A DNA stretch of 64,000 bases from Paguma larvata (lineage: Eukaryota > Chordata > Mammalia > Carnivora > Viverridae), in the NCBI GenBank assembly GCA_030068075.1, contig CM057833.1:49619587-49683586 (forward strand). The letters are read 5' to 3'. Each line of letters begins with the position of its first letter. Within the stretch, counting starts at the first letter, position 1. Shown one piece after another: positions 22,788-34,685 of this stretch. The notes beneath the pieces were generated by a model. The model did not search any database and was not told the DNA's origin. It worked only from the letters and a program-made list of their open reading frames with translations. The translations under genes and the position numbers were made by a program.

Positions 22788-22999
22788 CTTCTTTTTTAAT
22801 GTTTATTTATTTTCAGAGAAAAAGAAAGAGTGTGCATGCAAGCCGTGGAGAGGCAGAGAAAGAGGGAGAGAAAGAATCTCAAACAAGATCCTCATGCCCA
22901 GCATGAAGCCTGACATGGGGCTCTATCTCACAACTGTGAGATGAGCTGACCCAACATTGAGAGTTGAACACTGAACCGACTGAGCTACCCAAGTGCCCC
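22788..22999 (-). mobile_element. Felid SINE, minus orientation
   Basis: 17-bp duplication with one mismatch (AAAATGAGATGACTTTA 22771-22787, AAAATGAGATGATTTTA 23000-23016). Confidence 0.93.
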
Positions 23000-23215
23000 A
23001 AAATGAGATGATTTTAGAATGTGATAAATACTGTACAGGAAATACAGTTTTAAGTGTGTGGACTCTGGAATTAGTCTGCTTAAGTTCAAATATTGGCTCT
23101 GCTATTTATGAGCTATGTGACCTTTGCAAATTACTCAGTCTCTGTGTTTCCATTTCCTCATTTGTAAATGGGGATAGGAATAGTACCTACTTCATAGCCT
23201 CATGGGCTTATTGGG

Positions 23216-23883
23216 TGTGGTGTCTAAATAGGATGTCTCTCAATTGGATGGGGGGCCCTCGAATGTGGGGGGACAATGGAGTGGAAACCAGTGGTGCAGG
23301 AGATGAAAGAACTCACCTGAGGCAGAACAAAAGAGATGGATGTTTATCATTGAATACACTGTAAGAGAGTGGCAGGCAGGACAGCAGGGGAGACGCTGTC
23401 TGCAATGAGGCAGTGGATGGGACTGTTTTTTTAATTTTTAAAATTTTGTTTATTTTTATTTAAAAAAATTTAAGTTTATTTACTTAAGAGTATGTGTGTG
23501 TGTGTGCCGCCCCCCCCCCCCCACACACACACACGAGTCCGGGAGGAGAAGAGAAAGAATCCCAAGCAGGCTACAACTGATCTCACATTCCATAGATGAC
23601 CTGAGCTGAAATCAAGAGTTGGATGCTTAACCAACTGAGCCACCCAGGCGCCCCAGGTAGGGGCTGTTTGTAAAGGGGGAAGATGAGGAGGTATGGTGGC
23701 ATATGGAATTCTCCCTTTTTTGGTAACTGTGCCTGGTTGTAAGTAGCCCATTGGTCAGTTAGGGCCTATGGGTATCTTGAGGTGGGTCACCTGATAGACC
23801 TGTCTATACTCAGCCAGGTAGTCAATGTGGGCCCTTTCTGCCTTCCATTGCTCAAGCCTGTCTACCTAAACATGGCCTCTACA
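23216..23883. mobile_element. Solo LTR with 5-bp target duplication
   Basis: The insert begins TGTGGTGTCTAAATAGG and ends CTCTACA (TG...CA termini). It is flanked on both sides by TTGGG (23211-23215 and 23884-23888) and interrupts the MIR cleanly. It carries a later SINE at 23425-23655, leaving an LTR of about 440 bp. No internal retroviral sequence is present. Orientation cannot be read from the ends. I do not recognise the family. A 5-bp duplication fits an ERVL/MaLR-type or similar integrase. Confidence 0.8.
23425..23655 (-). mobile_element. Felid SINE inside the solo LTR, with GT/C/CA hairpin
   Basis: Inverted SINE in which the usual GA-rich tract is replaced by (GT)n, poly(C) and (CA)n at 23494-23534. 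It ends GAGCCACCCAGGCGCCCC. Confidence 0.9.
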
Positions 23884-24239
23884 TTGGGGAGATTAAATGA
23901 ATGAAATGAATTAAATAAATGAATGAATCCATGTGAAGTGCTTAGATCTGTGTATGCCCCATAGTAAGTGCATATTAAGAGCTACCTACTAGTACTATGA
24001 AGAAAATAGTGATATATGAGAATAAATGGGGCAAGTGTTTCTGAAGGTAGTGAAGGACTCCCTGAAATTGTGGTAATTAAGCTGTCACCCCAAAGTATGA
24101 GAAGGAGCCTAACATGAATAGAGTTTTCAGAAACAGGGAAATCTAAATGTAAAGATCCTATAGCAGGAAGATTAGCACATATGAAGAAAAATGTGGCCTG
24201 TGTGGTAAAACACAGTGAGCAAGAGAGAAAGTTGAATTT

Positions 24240-24760
24240 TATTAATTTTCTATTGCTATGTGACAAATTACAACAAACTCAATGCCCAGTTATTAGCTCA
24301 AGCTTCTGTAGGTTAGAAGCCTGGGTGGGCTCAGCTGCACTCTCTGCTTAGAGTCTGACGAGGCTGAAATCAAGGTGTTGGCCCAACAGGACTCCTATAT
24401 GGAGGTTCTGAAGGAGAATTCACTCTCACACCCATGCAGGTTACTGGCAGAGTTCAGTTCCTGGCGGTTGTAGGACTGGGGCCCCTATCACCTTGATGGC
24501 TGTTGACTGGGGGTGCAGGGTGCTCTCAGCTTTTAGAGGCTGCCTGCTCTTCTTGGCTCATGGCCTCTTCCTCTATCTTCAAAGCCAAGGAAGGTGAGTC
24601 AAGTCTTTCTCTGTATTGAATTTCTCTGACTGCTGCTTCTGCCTCTGCTTGTACAGACTCAGATAATCTCCCCTTTGCCTTATGACATAACCCAATCACA
24701 GGAATAATACCAAGGGATGGAGATCATGGGGGCCAAAATTCTGCCCACCATGTGCACAAA
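24240..24760 (+). mobile_element. MLT1-type (MaLR) LTR
   Basis: Starts TTATTAATTTTCTATTGCTATG and runs through AAATCAAGGTGTTGGCC, TTCAGTTCCTGGCGGTTGTAG, CTCATGGCCTCTTCCTC and CAAAATTCTGCCCACCA, the usual MLT1 order. Confidence 0.8.
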
Positions 24761-24779
24761 ATGAATTGCAGATGTAGCC

Positions 24780-25065
24780 TTAAATCAGCTCATGAAAAGG
24801 ACTGAGAGTGAGTGTAGATGTTATTCTGAATGCTAAAAGAAACCCTTACGGTTTCAAGCTGACACGTGTCATGATCTGATTTATATTTTCAAAAGATCAT
24901 TCTGGCCGCATGTGAAGAATAGATTGTAGTAGAGGTTGTAGCAGAGGCAGAGAGGCTATGGCTGTCCAGATGAGAGATGAAAATACATGGAGCTGAAAGT
25001 GACAGTGTACATGGAAAGAGATGATGGATATTGGAGGGGTTTTTTTGTTTTTTTAGATAATGTCA
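24780..25065 (+). repeat. Old interspersed repeat (L2-like)
   Basis: GTCATGATCTGATTTATATTTTC, AAGATCATTCTGGCCGCATG and CCAGATGAGAGATG match a common old repeat. Related words occur at 13370 and 59380. Confidence 0.45.
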
Positions 25066-25299
25066 GAGGAACTTGTGGATCAAAGCAGATGTAAGAGATG
25101 TGGGAAAAGAAGTGATCGACGTGGAGGATAGTAGTGCCGTTACTGAAATGGGAAAGAACGGGGAATGGTGGGGTGCGAGTGTGGGATGGGCTTGGGAATC
25201 CGGAGCTCTGTTTCACATGCTTGATAGGAACCAAGTCTTTTCATTGGTTTCTGTTTCCACTGTTGCCCAGTTCCTCCCTTTCACCCACTCCCCTTAGCA

Positions 25300-25760
25300 A
25301 CCACAGTGATTCTTTTAAAACTTCAGTCCTATAATATCACTTTCCTTATCCTAACCCCCAAATGACCTCGGTTCACAGAGCGAAACAGTTTTTACCATAG
25401 TCTGCAGAGTCTGATCCAATCTGACCCCTGGCTGCCCCTCCAACTTCATTTCCCATCACTCTTCTCCTTGCTCATTGTGCTTCAGCTGCCCTGGCTTTCT
25501 TCCAGTTCCTCAAACTTTGCAAACCTGTTCCCATTTCTGAGCTTTTGCAATGGCATATTTCTGTTGATCCTGAAAGGTCCACTTCTTCGCTTCATTCCAG
25601 TGTCTGCCCAAACGTCTCCCTTTCAGCTAGGCCGTCTTGACCAATCTATAGAAAATAGCAACACTGTTGCTCTCTTTGTCCTACTTTAATTTTCTTCCTA
25701 GCATCTATCAACATCTGAGATTGTGATTTAAGTTTGTGTCTTATCTGTTTCTCCTACAAG
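25300..25760 (+). repeat. L2 LINE 3' region
   Basis: ATCCAATCTGACCCCTGGC, TTCTCCTTGCTCATTGTGC, GCCCTGGCTTTCTTCCAG and TGAGCTTTTGCAATGGC match the L2 3' region in the plus direction. Diverged, with no useful reading frame. Confidence 0.65.
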
Positions 25761-25951
25761 CATTGCTAACAGTGTTCACATTTTTGCCAGTCTGACCTAC
25801 AGAAATTTGTATGTGAGTTTTAATATGCCTTTCTCTTACTATGAATGAAGTTGAAAAGTTTTTCATATGTATTTTATGAACATTTTTCCTAATTATAGTA
25901 CTACATGTTATATATTTTAGGACCTATCTTCCCCTTTTAATAAAGTGGTTA

Positions 25952-26139
25952 CTTTTTTTTTTTTTTACTTTAGAGAGAGAGCACGAGCAGGGGAGAGGGG
26001 CAGAGGAGAGAGAGAGAGAATCTCAAGCAGGCTCTATGCTTAGCATGGAGCCTGATGCGGGATCCCATGACCTGGGACCATGAACTGAACTGAAATCAAG
26101 TGTCAGACACTCAACCAACCGAGCCACCCATGTGCCCCC
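25952..26139 (-). mobile_element. Felid SINE, minus orientation
   Basis: Poly(T)15, GA tract, terminal GAGCCACCCATGTGCCCC. First of two tandem copies. Confidence 0.9.
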
Positions 26140-26153
26140 AAAATGACTACTTA

Positions 26154-26372
26154 AAAATTTTTTTAAAATGTTTGTTATTTATTTTTGAGAGAGAGACAGA
26201 GACAGAGTGCAAGCAGAGGAGAGGCAGAGAGAGAGGGAGACAGAATCTGAAGCAGGCTCTAGGCTCTTTGCTGCCAGCACAGAGCCTGATATGGGGCTCG
26301 AACCCAAAATCCATAAGATCATGACCTGAGCCGAAGTCAGCCACTTAACCGACTGAGCCACCCAGGTGCCCC
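26154..26372 (-). mobile_element. Felid SINE, minus orientation
   Basis: Second copy 14 bases after the first. AATGACTACTT before it and AATGGCTACTT after it are an aged duplication that also resembles TGGTTACTT at 25946. Confidence 0.9.
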
Positions 26373-26400
26373 CTAAATGGCTACTTTTATATTAAGTATA

Positions 26401-26750
26401 TGTCCTGGTCCATTTGGGCTGCTATAAGAAAAATACCATAGAATGTGTAGCTCAAACAACAAACACTTATTTCTCAAAGTTCTTGAGGCTGGTAAGTCCA
26501 AGGTCAAGGCATTGGCAGATTCAGTGTCTGATGAGAGCTGCTTCCTGGTTCATAGATAGCTGTCTGCTCTCTGAGTTCTCCCATGTGCAAGGGATGAGGA
26601 AGTCTCTGAGTGTCTTTTGTAAGGGGACTAACCCCATTACTAATCCCTGGAGGCTCTGCCCTCATGACTTAGCACCTCCCAAAGGCCCAAACTCCAAATT
26701 TGAGATTAGGTTTCAACATATGAATTTTGAAGGGTAGTTAGTCTTTATTA
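26401..26750 (-). mobile_element. MST-type (MaLR) LTR
   Basis: TGTCCTGGTCCATTTGGGC, GCTATAAGAAAAATACCATAG, AGTCCAAGGTCAAGGCATTGG, CTTCCTGGTTCATAGATAG and CAACATATGAATTTTG are the inverted MST LTR in full order. Confidence 0.85.
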
Positions 26751-26992
26751 GCCTATTTTAGTATGTTAAGTATGTTTATTTATATATACCACTTTCCACA
26801 AAATATTTGGGAAGGTTTTTTACAGGCACAAATAGTAAAGTAGTAAATTATGAATAAAAGAAGAAAATAAAGTTCAGGAAAAAGGAGAATGCTAAGATGA
26901 CAACCATCGGGGTAAATGTAAATGATTGTGTTTAAATTACACATTTTCCATGAACATTTTAGTGATGACAAGTATAAAATTGTTCCATAATT

Positions 26993-27592
26993 TGTGTTAT
27001 ACACACAAAAATGGCCCCAAATTATCCTTCCTTTGTGGTATTTGTGCCCTTGTGTAAATCCTTCTCCTTGAGTGTAGGCAGGACCTGTGACTTGCTTCTC
27101 ACCAATGGAATATGGCAAAGGTGATGGGGCATAACCTCTGTCATTGCATTACACAAGATTGTAACTTTGATCTTGCTAGCCGATTCTTTCTATCGACTCT
27201 CTCACTTACTGGCTTCCATGAAGTAAGTCACCTTATAGAAAGACCCATGCAGCAAGGAATGGAGGACAGCCTCTCCTCAATAGCACAGGGACAGAGGCTC
27301 CCAGTGCAACAGCTTGAAAGGAGCTGAATGCTACCAACAATGATGTGAACTTGGAAGATCTTTCCCCAGTCAAACCCCAGATGAGAGCCCAGCCCAGCCC
27401 TGGCTAACGCCTGACTGCAGCCTTGTGAGAGACCCTGAAGCAGAGGACCAAGCTAAGCCATTCCGGATTCATGACCCAGAGACACCACAAGCTAATAAAT
27501 GAATAATGTTTCAAGACTTTAACAAACGAGTGATATTTTAAGCCACTCAGGTTGTGGTAATGTCATTACACAGCAATAGACAACTAATAAAA
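26993..27592 (+). mobile_element. MaLR/MLT-type LTR
   Basis: Starts near TGTGTTATACACAC and ends ATTTTAAGCCACTCAGGTTGTGG...AGACAACTAATAAAAC, the standard 3' end of MaLR-related LTRs. A related LTR lies at 48576-49380. Confidence 0.7.
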
Positions 27593-28074
27593 CGAAAGTG
27601 TAAGAAATATCACATTTCATTATTTTTCTCAATTAAATTAAATCCTTTGGGCTCTTATCAACAGGGTTGGTTATTCAATCATAGTTATTTTTAGAGGGCC
27701 TTACCTCATTCTTTATCAAAGAACCCAAGGCTTATGTAACTTAGGAAAACTGATATAGAGGAGAGGTGTGTAGAGAGCCCTCAATCCATTGATTTGCTGC
27801 TGAAACGCGCATCGTCCTTCTATACACTCTATTCAAATGGCTGCCTCTGCTGAAGACAGCATCGACTCCCTCTGCCAAATTTGGCAACTGTAATCTTCGC
27901 TACAGGGAAGATTACAGCTTAGAGCTCAGTCCCCACATACACACAAAGCCGTGCTCATCAACATTCCTGATACTTCCAGGCCAATGTGAGGAAGCAGCAG
28001 GAGAAGCCCCACAGCTAACAGAACAAGCACAGCTCAACTGCCCATTCTGGATAATAGATCTTTGCTCCAGCCTT
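27593..28074. other. Unique sequence, no gene seen
   Basis: No exon or named repeat is recognised. Confidence 0.35.
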
Positions 28075-28109
<35 letters not shown>

Positions 28110-28338
28110 CCCCCCGCTCTCTCTCTCTCTTTTTTTAAAGTTTATTTATTTATTTTGAGAGAGAGAGAGAGCACAAGCAGGAGAGGGGCAGAGAGAGAGA
28201 GGGAGACAGAGGATCCCAAGCAGACTCTGTGCTACAGTGTGGAGCCCGACGCCGGGCTTAAACCCTGAACCACGAGATCACCACCTGAGCTGAAATCAAG
28301 AGTCCGATGCTCAACCGACTGAGCCACGCAGAGGCCCC
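28075..28338 (-). mobile_element. Felid SINE preceded by a (TC)n/poly(C) tract
   Basis: A (CT)n run, a C10 run and more (CT)n fill 28075-28130, then comes an inverted SINE ending GAGCCACGCAGAGGCCCC. Confidence 0.88.
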
Positions 28339-30009
28339 GGGCCCCTTCTCTCTTAATAACGGAAGTTCTCCTCTTTTAGGTCAACCCAACAATTATCCAA
28401 AACCAAAGTTTTCTTAACAAGGTGGAGGAAGCCTAGAACTTATCAAATACAACAGAGTCCTGGCTCCCTTCCCTCTCCTTCCTCCAGACTCTCCCCGTAA
28501 AGGGAGGAAAAGTAACATCTCATTCTTTTGTGAAGATTCTAGAGCAACTAGAAATTATTTAATTTGTCATTTAGGGTGCTAGCCACACCATCAGGGCAAG
28601 ATGAAAATAATTGTGAAGTTCTCATTATTGTGAAAGATTCTGTTTCCTCACAAAAAACCAAAAACAAAAGCAAAAAACAAAACAGCACTCTTCCTGGCTC
28701 TAAATTCTACAGGGGATTTTCTTTTTAAGAAATAAAAGAAAAATAAGAAAAGAAAGAAAAGAGACACAGTATTAAGCTTTGTAAGTCCGGGTCTACTTAA
28801 AGTCCAGATGTGGGTGAAATCCTCATGCCAGTGACTCTGGGCCTGGACTCAGTTAAGGTACAGGGATAGGACCCAAATATGTTTAAGGTAAGGAGAAGAC
28901 TGAGTATGTGGTAGGAACCAGATTCCGAAGGGACTTGCAGGCACCATAAAGGAGATAGATTAAAACTGAACCAAATGTAGACATTTATACTTCATAAGCT
29001 TTTAAAAAAATCTGTACTATTTACCACTGTGGCCTTGGCTGCTCTAGTTTCTGATGCTCCTTTAATTTTTTTTCCTTTGAAATGCATTGGAAAACATTAC
29101 AAATTACCTACTGCACCAAACCTGGGTTCTTCCACAGAGATAAGAGTTTAGTTTTTCAGTAGTTCAAATATTTTCCCCCTTCTTTCTTTTGCCATTATCT
29201 CTGATAATTCTGTATTATTCCTCCCACTCGAAAGCCAAGAAAGACAATCCAACTACTTCCTCCTCCAACTTACTTACAGGAAAGAATAGAAACAATTCTA
29301 TCAACTCCAGCTGGGGCAGCAAAATGCCAAGAAGCTTTTCTTAGATTTTTGAATCCTGCGTGACTATCAATGTAGGTGATTTCCAACAATTTGGTTTTAT
29401 TTTTCTTGAATTCTGTTTTTGCTCCAGAAACCTTCAATTGTCTGACACTGGTGGCATTTAGTAATCTTTGCCAAGTTTAATTCCAGTTCAGTGGCCCGGA
29501 AGGTTTCGGTGACTCTGGAATAAGCTTTTGTAAAGCTTGTTTTGTGCAATGGGAAACTGCTCAAGGAAGTATGAGTCAGGGTTCCCCCCTCAGTGAAACA
29601 GATTATTTATTTCTTTTTATTTCAAGATGGTAACAGAAAGCCAAAAATATGACCATCACCCTTGCTCCTACCCAAGTACAAGTTAAATCTGCAAAGTTTC
29701 CCTCAGGAAGTAGACGTATCTCTGACAGTACCCAGGGGCATTTGAGGTGGTAAGCAGGAAAATTTTTTATTTTAATACTTCCATATTCATGTTAACATGT
29801 ATTAGAAAAGTATGACCACATACTAACCCATTGTTTCATGAATATTATTATTTCGGATTAGGCTAAATAAAAAAGCTCCAAGAAAAATATGAAATAAATG
29901 ATAATATGACTGGCATGCAAATCCTAGAAGTGGTACAGAACAATGGTGTACAAACAGTTAATGTTTAAGAAAATTGTCCAGCTAAAATATACTGGGATTT
30001 GTCTTAAGA
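28339..30009. other. Unique SINE-free block
   Basis: About 1.7 kb with no recent insertion and no named repeat. Possible conserved non-coding DNA, but nothing in the sequence proves it. Confidence 0.35.
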
Positions 30010-30210
30010 CAAAACTGTTTTGAATCCCAGTATTGCTACTGAGCAGCTGTGATCTTTAGACGAGTTCACAAACCTCTCTGAAACTCAGTGTCTTCATTTG
30101 TAATATAAGGATAATTCCTACCTTACAGTGTTATTGAGAGAAACCAGCTACTAGATTTAAAGCATAGTTTTATAATGAGCGTAGTGTGTACTCATTAAAT
30201 GGTAGACATC
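30010..30210 (+). repeat. MIR, plus orientation
   Basis: GAATCCCAGTATTGCTACTGAG, AACCTCTCTGAAACTCAGTG, TTCATTTGTAATATAAGGATAA and GTACTCATTAAATGG read as a MIR. Confidence 0.75.
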
Positions 30211-30792
30211 GTTATCTGATTTCTCCTGGCTCTGTGTACTGTCATTTATCTTAAGTAAAAATCTTGTAGCCACAAAGCAAGTTACCAGCTCTCCTGTCCA
30301 ACATTAGTGTCAGAAAATACTGGTGCTCCCGAGAAGTAGGGAACCTAATGAATAGGGCACTGTTTGGGGAATCAGGAGATCTGGCTTTTATCCTGGACTT
30401 ACTGCAGCAAGTGACTTAACTTACAAAGCAACTATGAAAACAAGCCTTGTGCCTGAAAAAATAAACGACCTCACTCTTTTTCTTGATATGTTTGATTGCC
30501 ATGGGACTGTTTTCAGAATTAGGAGAATATGATTCAAGTTCAGTTCAGGTCAGTGAAAATTTTTTTTTCAGGATGTGACCTGTGTCAGGCACTGTGCTAG
30601 TTCTGGATATAAAAATGAAGAAGGCAAGATTCTTGACCTTTCATGCATTTATTCAATAAATGTTTATGGAGTACCTACTAGGTAATAGAAATCGTGGAAG
30701 GCCTGGGAAATCAAACAGAAAGAGTTACTTCACTGATGGAGTTTATAGTACAGGGAAAGTTATAGACAGTGATATATTAATACATGTTTAAG
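30211..30792. other. Unique/old-repeat sequence
   Basis: Contains MIR-like GAATCAGGAGATCTGGC (about 30379) and an inverted L2-like end (GTTTATGGAGTACCTACTAGG, about 30661). No gene. Confidence 0.4.
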
Positions 30793-30805
30793 AACTAGTC
30801 CTCTA

Positions 30806-30989
30806 GGGGTGCCTGGGTGGCTAAGTCAGTTGAGCAGCCGGCCTACCCATTATACCCCCCCATACCCATCAGGCTCTGTGCTGATAGCTCAGAGCCTGGA
30901 GTCTGCTTCGGATTTTGTGTTTCCCCCCTCCCCTGCATGTGCTCTGTGTTTCTCTCAAAAATAAATAAACATAAAAAAAGTTAAAAAAA
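30806..30989 (+). mobile_element. Felid SINE with altered middle
   Basis: Normal head and 3' half, but the segment after AGCAGCCGGCC is replaced by a C-rich CCATTATACCCCCCCATACC. Aged flanks AACTAGTCCTCTA and AACTGGCTTTCTA. Confidence 0.88.
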
Positions 30990-31087
30990 AACTGGCTTTC
31001 TAAAAAATAAAAAGTGTGTACATATTAAGACACTTTTTTAAGACAAAGAACGTGTAGCCAAATTTGTAAATAAAAATATACACTTTA

Positions 31088-31323
31088 GGGACGCCTGGGT
31101 GGCTCAGTGGGTTAAGCGTCTGACTTCGGCTCAGGTCATGATCTCACAGTTCGTGGGTTTGAGCCCCACATTGGGCTCTGTGCTGATGGGTCAGAGCCTG
31201 GAGCCTATGTGGATTCTGTGTCTCCCTCTCTCTCTGCCCCTCCGCCACTCACACTCTGTCTCTGTCCCTCTCAAAAATAAATAAACAAAATAATAAATTA
31301 ACAAAATTTTTTAATAAAAAAAT
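31088..31323 (+). mobile_element. Felid SINE (plus)
   Basis: Full-length copy. Perfect 13-bp duplication AATATACACTTTA at 31075-31087 and 31324-31336. Confidence 0.95.
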
Positions 31324-31336
31324 AATATACACTTTA

Positions 31337-31515
31337 ATATTTATTTATTATTTTAAGAGGTGAGGAGGGGCTGAGAGAGAGGGAGAGAGAATCCCAAGCA
31401 GGCTCTGCATTGCCGGCATGAAGCCCAACACAGGACTGGAACCTATAAACCATGAGAACATGACCCAAGCTGAAACCAAGAGTCCGACACTCAACCAACT
31501 GAGCCATCCAGGCTA
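31337..31515 (-). mobile_element. Felid SINE, minus, directly abutting
   Basis: Begins immediately after the right duplication of the previous SINE and ends GAGCCATCCAGGC, lacking the last bases of the head. Confidence 0.88.
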
Positions 31516-31805
31516 GGATGTTTACATTCTTAAAGATTGTACCTAACATGTACCTTTTTTCAGGAATTACTGGAAAATGTGCTCCACAAAGCAAGGAAGC
31601 CAAACAAGGAAGAAAGATACAGTATCCAGAAAACAGGAGATCTAACAGGGAGGAGAAGAGAATCCTCAGGATAGGCATGGAGATCCTGGAGCCATATTTA
31701 GACCACATCTAGAGAACCATCTGTTCCTGTTGGGGCAGGAGAGCAGGGGGCTTCATGAGGGATGCTGCCACGAGATAAATGGAATTTTTTTAAAAACTTG
31801 ATGTA
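31516..31805. other. Unique sequence
   Basis: An open frame 31518-31712 (+) has no splice or similarity support. Confidence 0.3.
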
Positions 31806-32022
31806 GGGGGCCCTGGGTCGTTTAGTCAGTTAAGTGTCTGACTCTTGATCTTCACTCAGGTTACGATCTCTCAGTTGGTGAGACTGAGCCCCAGGTCAGG
31901 CCCTGCACTGACAAACGCAGAGCCTGCTTGGTATTCTCTCTCTCCCCCTCTCTGCTCCTCCCCTGTATGCTCTCTCTCTCTCAAAATAAGTAAATAAACT
32001 TTAAAAAATAAATTAAAGAAAT
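31806..32022 (+). mobile_element. Felid SINE (plus)
   Basis: GGGGGCCCTGGGTCGTTTAGTC head. Flanks AAAACTTGATGTA and AAAACCTGATGTA differ by one base. Confidence 0.92.
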
Positions 32023-32404
32023 AAAAACCTGATGTATCTGAACATTATGAGGGGAAATTTATAATTCTTGCAGAATGCTTGAAGATGAATTACTTCTATG
32101 AACATAGAAAACTGACTAAACAATAAAGACAGTTACTAATTCCAGAAAAAAAGACGTTGTACAAGAAAAGAAGTATAATCATCATGTATTGCAATGGTCA
32201 TGTTGAGGTCATCATATGGGGAGAAACAAAGGAGGAAAAAACTGTGTGTAAAGTGTGTGTGATGTGGCATGGGGTGGGCAGTGTTGTAAGAAATTCTAAT
32301 CTTTATCTTTCATAGTAGAAAGCCTAAAGATATGAAACTGAGCAAACTTGAAACAGCAGTAATCACGGATGTTATTTAGGAAGATGGAAGCAAGTACCAG
32401 AAGA
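32023..32404. other. Unique sequence
   Basis: Nothing recognised. Confidence 0.3.
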
Positions 32405-32413
32405 ATTTTCAGT

Positions 32414-32622
32414 GGGTCGCCCAGGTGGCTCAGTCGGTTAAGCATCAGACTCTTGATTCTGGCTCTGGTCATGATCTTATAGTCGTGGGACTGAGCCCTA
32501 CATTGAGCTCTGCACTGACAGCATGGAGCCTGTTTGGCATTCCCTCTTCCTCTCTTTCTGCCCCTCCCCTACTTGCATGCTCCCTTCCTCTCTCTCAAAA
32601 TAAATAAACACTTCTTTTTAAA
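32414..32622 (+). mobile_element. Felid SINE (plus)
   Basis: GGTCGCCCAGGTGGCTCAGTC head and AAATAAACACTT tail. ATTTTCAGT repeats at both flanks. Confidence 0.92.
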
Positions 32623-32639
32623 AGGATTTTCAGTTAACA

Positions 32640-33224
32640 TAATGGGGAAAATGTTGCATTTGAGAAGTGGGAATTGAGAGTAGAGCAGGAAGAACAATGT
32701 AGTGCTTTATTTCATTGTAAGTATTATAGTAGTATTTGACTTTTAAAGCCCTGTACAAAGATAAACCCTTGTTTTAAATAAAGAAACAAGAAACACCCAA
32801 CTTTTTTTTTCTTTTTTAAATAATCTTTTGAAAATAGAATCCAGTGAAGAAGTTGAGAGTGGTGTATAAGGGAAACCTTCAACCATAATAGTTATGGAGT
32901 ACTGGACAGTGGTAATTACCATCTTTGTTACAAAAATAATCACACCCTTAAGTGTTATAAAGAAAAACCAGAGGGAATTGTGGACACTTAGGAGTACTCA
33001 GTCTCCTCTGGGTTTGTGGAGGATTTCCATACAAACTTACAATTCAGCCAAAGAGACAGATTATAAGCAGATAATTTCAACACAAGGTGGTAAGTAAATG
33101 ATAGAAGTATACATAAAGGGCCTTAGAGCATATACGAGGGCATTTAGCCCAGTCTGCATAGGTCAGGAAGGACTTCCTAGAATAAAGAATGGCTAAAAAT
33201 GTCAGGAGAGTAATGAAAGATGTG
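32640..33224. other. Unique sequence
   Basis: Two overlapping opposite-strand frames (32743-33097) are shadows. No exon signals are seen. Confidence 0.3.
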
Positions 33225-33225
33225 G

Positions 33226-33623
33226 ATGACCTGAGCTGAGATCAAGAGTTGGACACTTATCCAACTGAGTCACCTAGGTGCCCCAAAATAACATTTTGTT
33301 TTTAACGTTTATTTATTTTTGAGAGACATAGTGACAGAGCATGAGCAGGGGAAGGGCAGAGAGAGAGGAAGATACAGAACCCAAAGCAGGCTCCAGGCTC
33401 TGAGCCGCCAGCACAGAGCCCAACGCGGGGCTCGAACTCACAGACCGTGAGATCATGACCTGAGCCAAAGCCGGCCGCTTAGCCGACTGAGTCACCCAGG
33501 CACCCCAACATTTTTTAAAAAAGATTTCATTTTTAAGAACTCTCCACACCCAATGTGGGGCTTGAACTCACAACCCTGAGATAAGAGTTGCATGCCTCAA
33601 CAAGTGAGTCAGCCAGGCGCCCC
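33226..33623 (-). mobile_element. Stack of three inverted SINEs
   Basis: A 5'-end fragment (33226-33285), a full felid SINE (33296-33507, ending GAGTCACCCAGGCACCCC) and an older short SINE (33508-33623, ending CAGCCAGGCGCCCC) lie head to tail in one orientation. Confidence 0.88.
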
Positions 33624-34669
33624 TTTAATTGCTTTTTACAGCAACTAAAACTTTTAATTAAAAATTCAGTGGCAGTTTTGGAAGTTTAACGAAATGGCCA
33701 CATTCTTAAGTTTAATTATGTTGATAACCCTGATTCTTTATAGTCTGACTGAATAAAGAATTTATAGCTGCTAGCCAATTAAAGGAACTCTAGTCCTGTT
33801 CCCAGCTATTATCTACGGCTCTCTAGGTTTACTTCAGTAGGGCTTCGCATTCAGATTCGTTATCCATCAGCTTCTGGTTTTTGTCTCCTCTTTCTGGCCA
33901 TGTGTTCACTGCCTCCTGACCTGGATGATAAAATCTGCCTTCCTTACTTTGACCTTTGGCCTAGAATTTCATTCACCTAGCCCCATGGAACCATGGGAAA
34001 TGATTTCATTCTGTTCAACCTATCACCTGATCAAGGTGTTTGAATATATTCTTTAGGGTTTGGAAAAATACAATCCACCAACAGTTCTCTATGTGTTGGA
34101 ATTGTTAGTGATTTTTATTCTTTTTTGTTATTGTTATTCTAATTTTTCCCTAATAAATATGGGAAGGGATGAGAGTATGATCCCTTTTAAATTTGTATGA
34201 TGGGCTTCTGCCCTTCATATCTTCTTTAATCAAAGCAAATCAACTTGTCTGTGTCTTATTTCTTAATGTCTATAGTAAGATTCTAACAAAGACTCCTTGG
34301 GAAAAACAAATAGTGCTTTTCAGATCACTCGTGCATTCGGTATTTCATTTAAATCTCAAAACAACTCAGGAAAGCTGATAGTTCATTTTTAAAAATTCTA
34401 TTTGAGAGATAAGAATTTGAAAGCAATAAGATATTGACTGAGCCTTTTTTATACAGCTAATTAGCTGTATTCTGGGACTAGAATTCAAGAGCAGAAGTAG
34501 TTAGGGTGCAAACTGGGAATTCATGGTGGTAGTTTCTTGTGGTTGCCAAAGTGTGAACACCAAATTAGATTTTTAATATCTACAATATTCATATCTTTCC
34601 CTGATCCTGCTGGGGTCATAAATATTACATTACCCTACCTGATGAACAACTGTTCTAACCTTTATGCTT
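33624..34669. other. Unique sequence, no gene seen
   Basis: About 1 kb of AT-rich DNA without a recognised element. Confidence 0.35.
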
Positions 34670-34685
34670 TGGTGATTTTTTTTAA

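Larger units (their letters stand above)
23040..23985 (+). repeat. MIR, plus orientation, split by a solo LTR
   Basis: The left part, 23040-23215, has ATTGGCTCTGCTATTTATGAGC and TTTGTAAATGGGGATAGGAATAG. The right part from 23889 has GATTAAATGAATG and TGTATGCCCCATAGTAAGTGC. Together they read as one MIR, with the LTR sitting at the normal GTTGTGAGGATTAAATG position. Confidence 0.85.
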
